NCBI GenBank assembly: GCA_013204125.1
Contig: JABMOP010000423.1
Location: 1 to 5,235, forward strand
Source of the DNA: Rhodospirillales bacterium
GTDB taxonomy: Bacteria; Pseudomonadota; Alphaproteobacteria; Rhodospirillales; UBA2165
Direction: 5' to 3'
Length of the DNA stretch: 5,235 nucleotides
Shown here: positions 5,071-5,235 of the stretch, one piece after another
Layout: each line of letters starts with the position of its first letter
Numbering within the stretch: the first letter of the stretch is position 1
The notes under the pieces: model-generated
The model's input: only the letters and a program-made list of their open reading frames with translations
Told to the model about the DNA's origin: nothing
Database searches by the model: none
Position numbers and translations under genes: made by a program

Positions 5071-5235
5071 ATGAAAGTCCTTAGTTGCAATAGTAACCGT
5101 CCAATTGCCGAAGCGATTTGTGCCTACCTCAATATCTCCCTTACCAGCGCCAGTGTGCGCCGCTTCTCCGATATGGAAGTTTTCGTCGAAATTAATGAAA
5201 ATGTTCGTGGTGAAGACGTTTTCGTAATCCAGTCC
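5071..5235 (+). CDS. prs: Ribose-phosphate pyrophosphokinase (PRPP synthase), N-terminal 55 residues
   Basis: This cytoplasmic enzyme makes PRPP from ribose 5-phosphate and ATP, feeding purine, pyrimidine, histidine, tryptophan and NAD synthesis. The gene runs off the right edge, so only about one sixth of a usual length of roughly 310 residues is present. What is visible is diagnostic: CNSNRPIAEAI (6-16), SVRRFSDMEVFVEI (28-41) and ENVRGEDVFVIQS (43-55). In many bacteria the D-x-E segment reads F-x-D-G-E; here it is F32-S-D34-M35-E36, as I recall from alphaproteobacterial Prs. The start is supported by a good ribosome site and by alignment to the normal N-terminus. The catalytic loop and PRPP-binding motif lie outside the window. 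It probably has its own promoter in the preceding gap. Confidence 0.95.
   Translation, partial: MKVLSCNSNRPIAEAICAYLNISLTSASVRRFSDMEVFVEINENVRGEDVFVIQS

Overview
The window reads as a chromosomal housekeeping and cell-envelope segment of a Gram-negative alphaproteobacterium, most likely Rhodospirillales-like. This assignment is inferred from three things: the ADP-heptose epimerase implies LPS, the order lgt / MidA-type methyltransferase / pgeF is familiar from alphaproteobacteria, and the N-terminus of the ribose-phosphate pyrophosphokinase has an alphaproteobacterial-style F-x-D-M-E-x-F-V-E-I segment. The DNA is moderately GC-rich by eye. All six full-length or edge genes that can be named or described at length run on the + strand.

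Layout. Positions 1-129 hold the last 42 codons of an IS30-family transposase, cut by the window edge, so an insertion sequence lies to the left. A 118-base gap (130-247) follows. It probably contains the IS right end and a candidate sigma70-type promoter (TTGCGG / 17 bp / TATAAA) for the next gene. hldD (248-1234) makes the heptose precursor of LPS inner core. After 27 bases comes a tight block: lgt (1262-2059), a MidA/NDUFAF7-family methyltransferase starting at a TTG that overlaps the lgt stop by four bases (2056-3147), and pgeF starting on the base after the methyltransferase stop (3148-3915). A 79-base gap with a 14-bp palindrome and a tiny hydrophobic ORF leads to an unrecognised lipoprotein (3995-4936) made of two similar halves. 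A 134-base gap with a well-primed 23-codon ORF, candidate promoter elements and an AT-centred palindrome leads to the start of prs (5071 to the edge).

How the genes fit together. Four of the genes concern the envelope: LPS heptose (HldD), lipoprotein lipidation (Lgt), peptidoglycan fidelity (PgeF) and a lipoprotein that Lgt itself would lipidate. The methyltransferase is the odd one out; its eukaryotic homologue acts in complex I assembly. Prs supplies PRPP for nucleotide, His and Trp synthesis and probably has its own promoter.

I found no CRISPR array, tRNA, rRNA, prophage or defence module and no convincing intrinsic terminator. The best candidates for something undescribed are the internally duplicated lipoprotein and the two very small ORFs in the gaps. 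Nothing here amounts to a clear new system.
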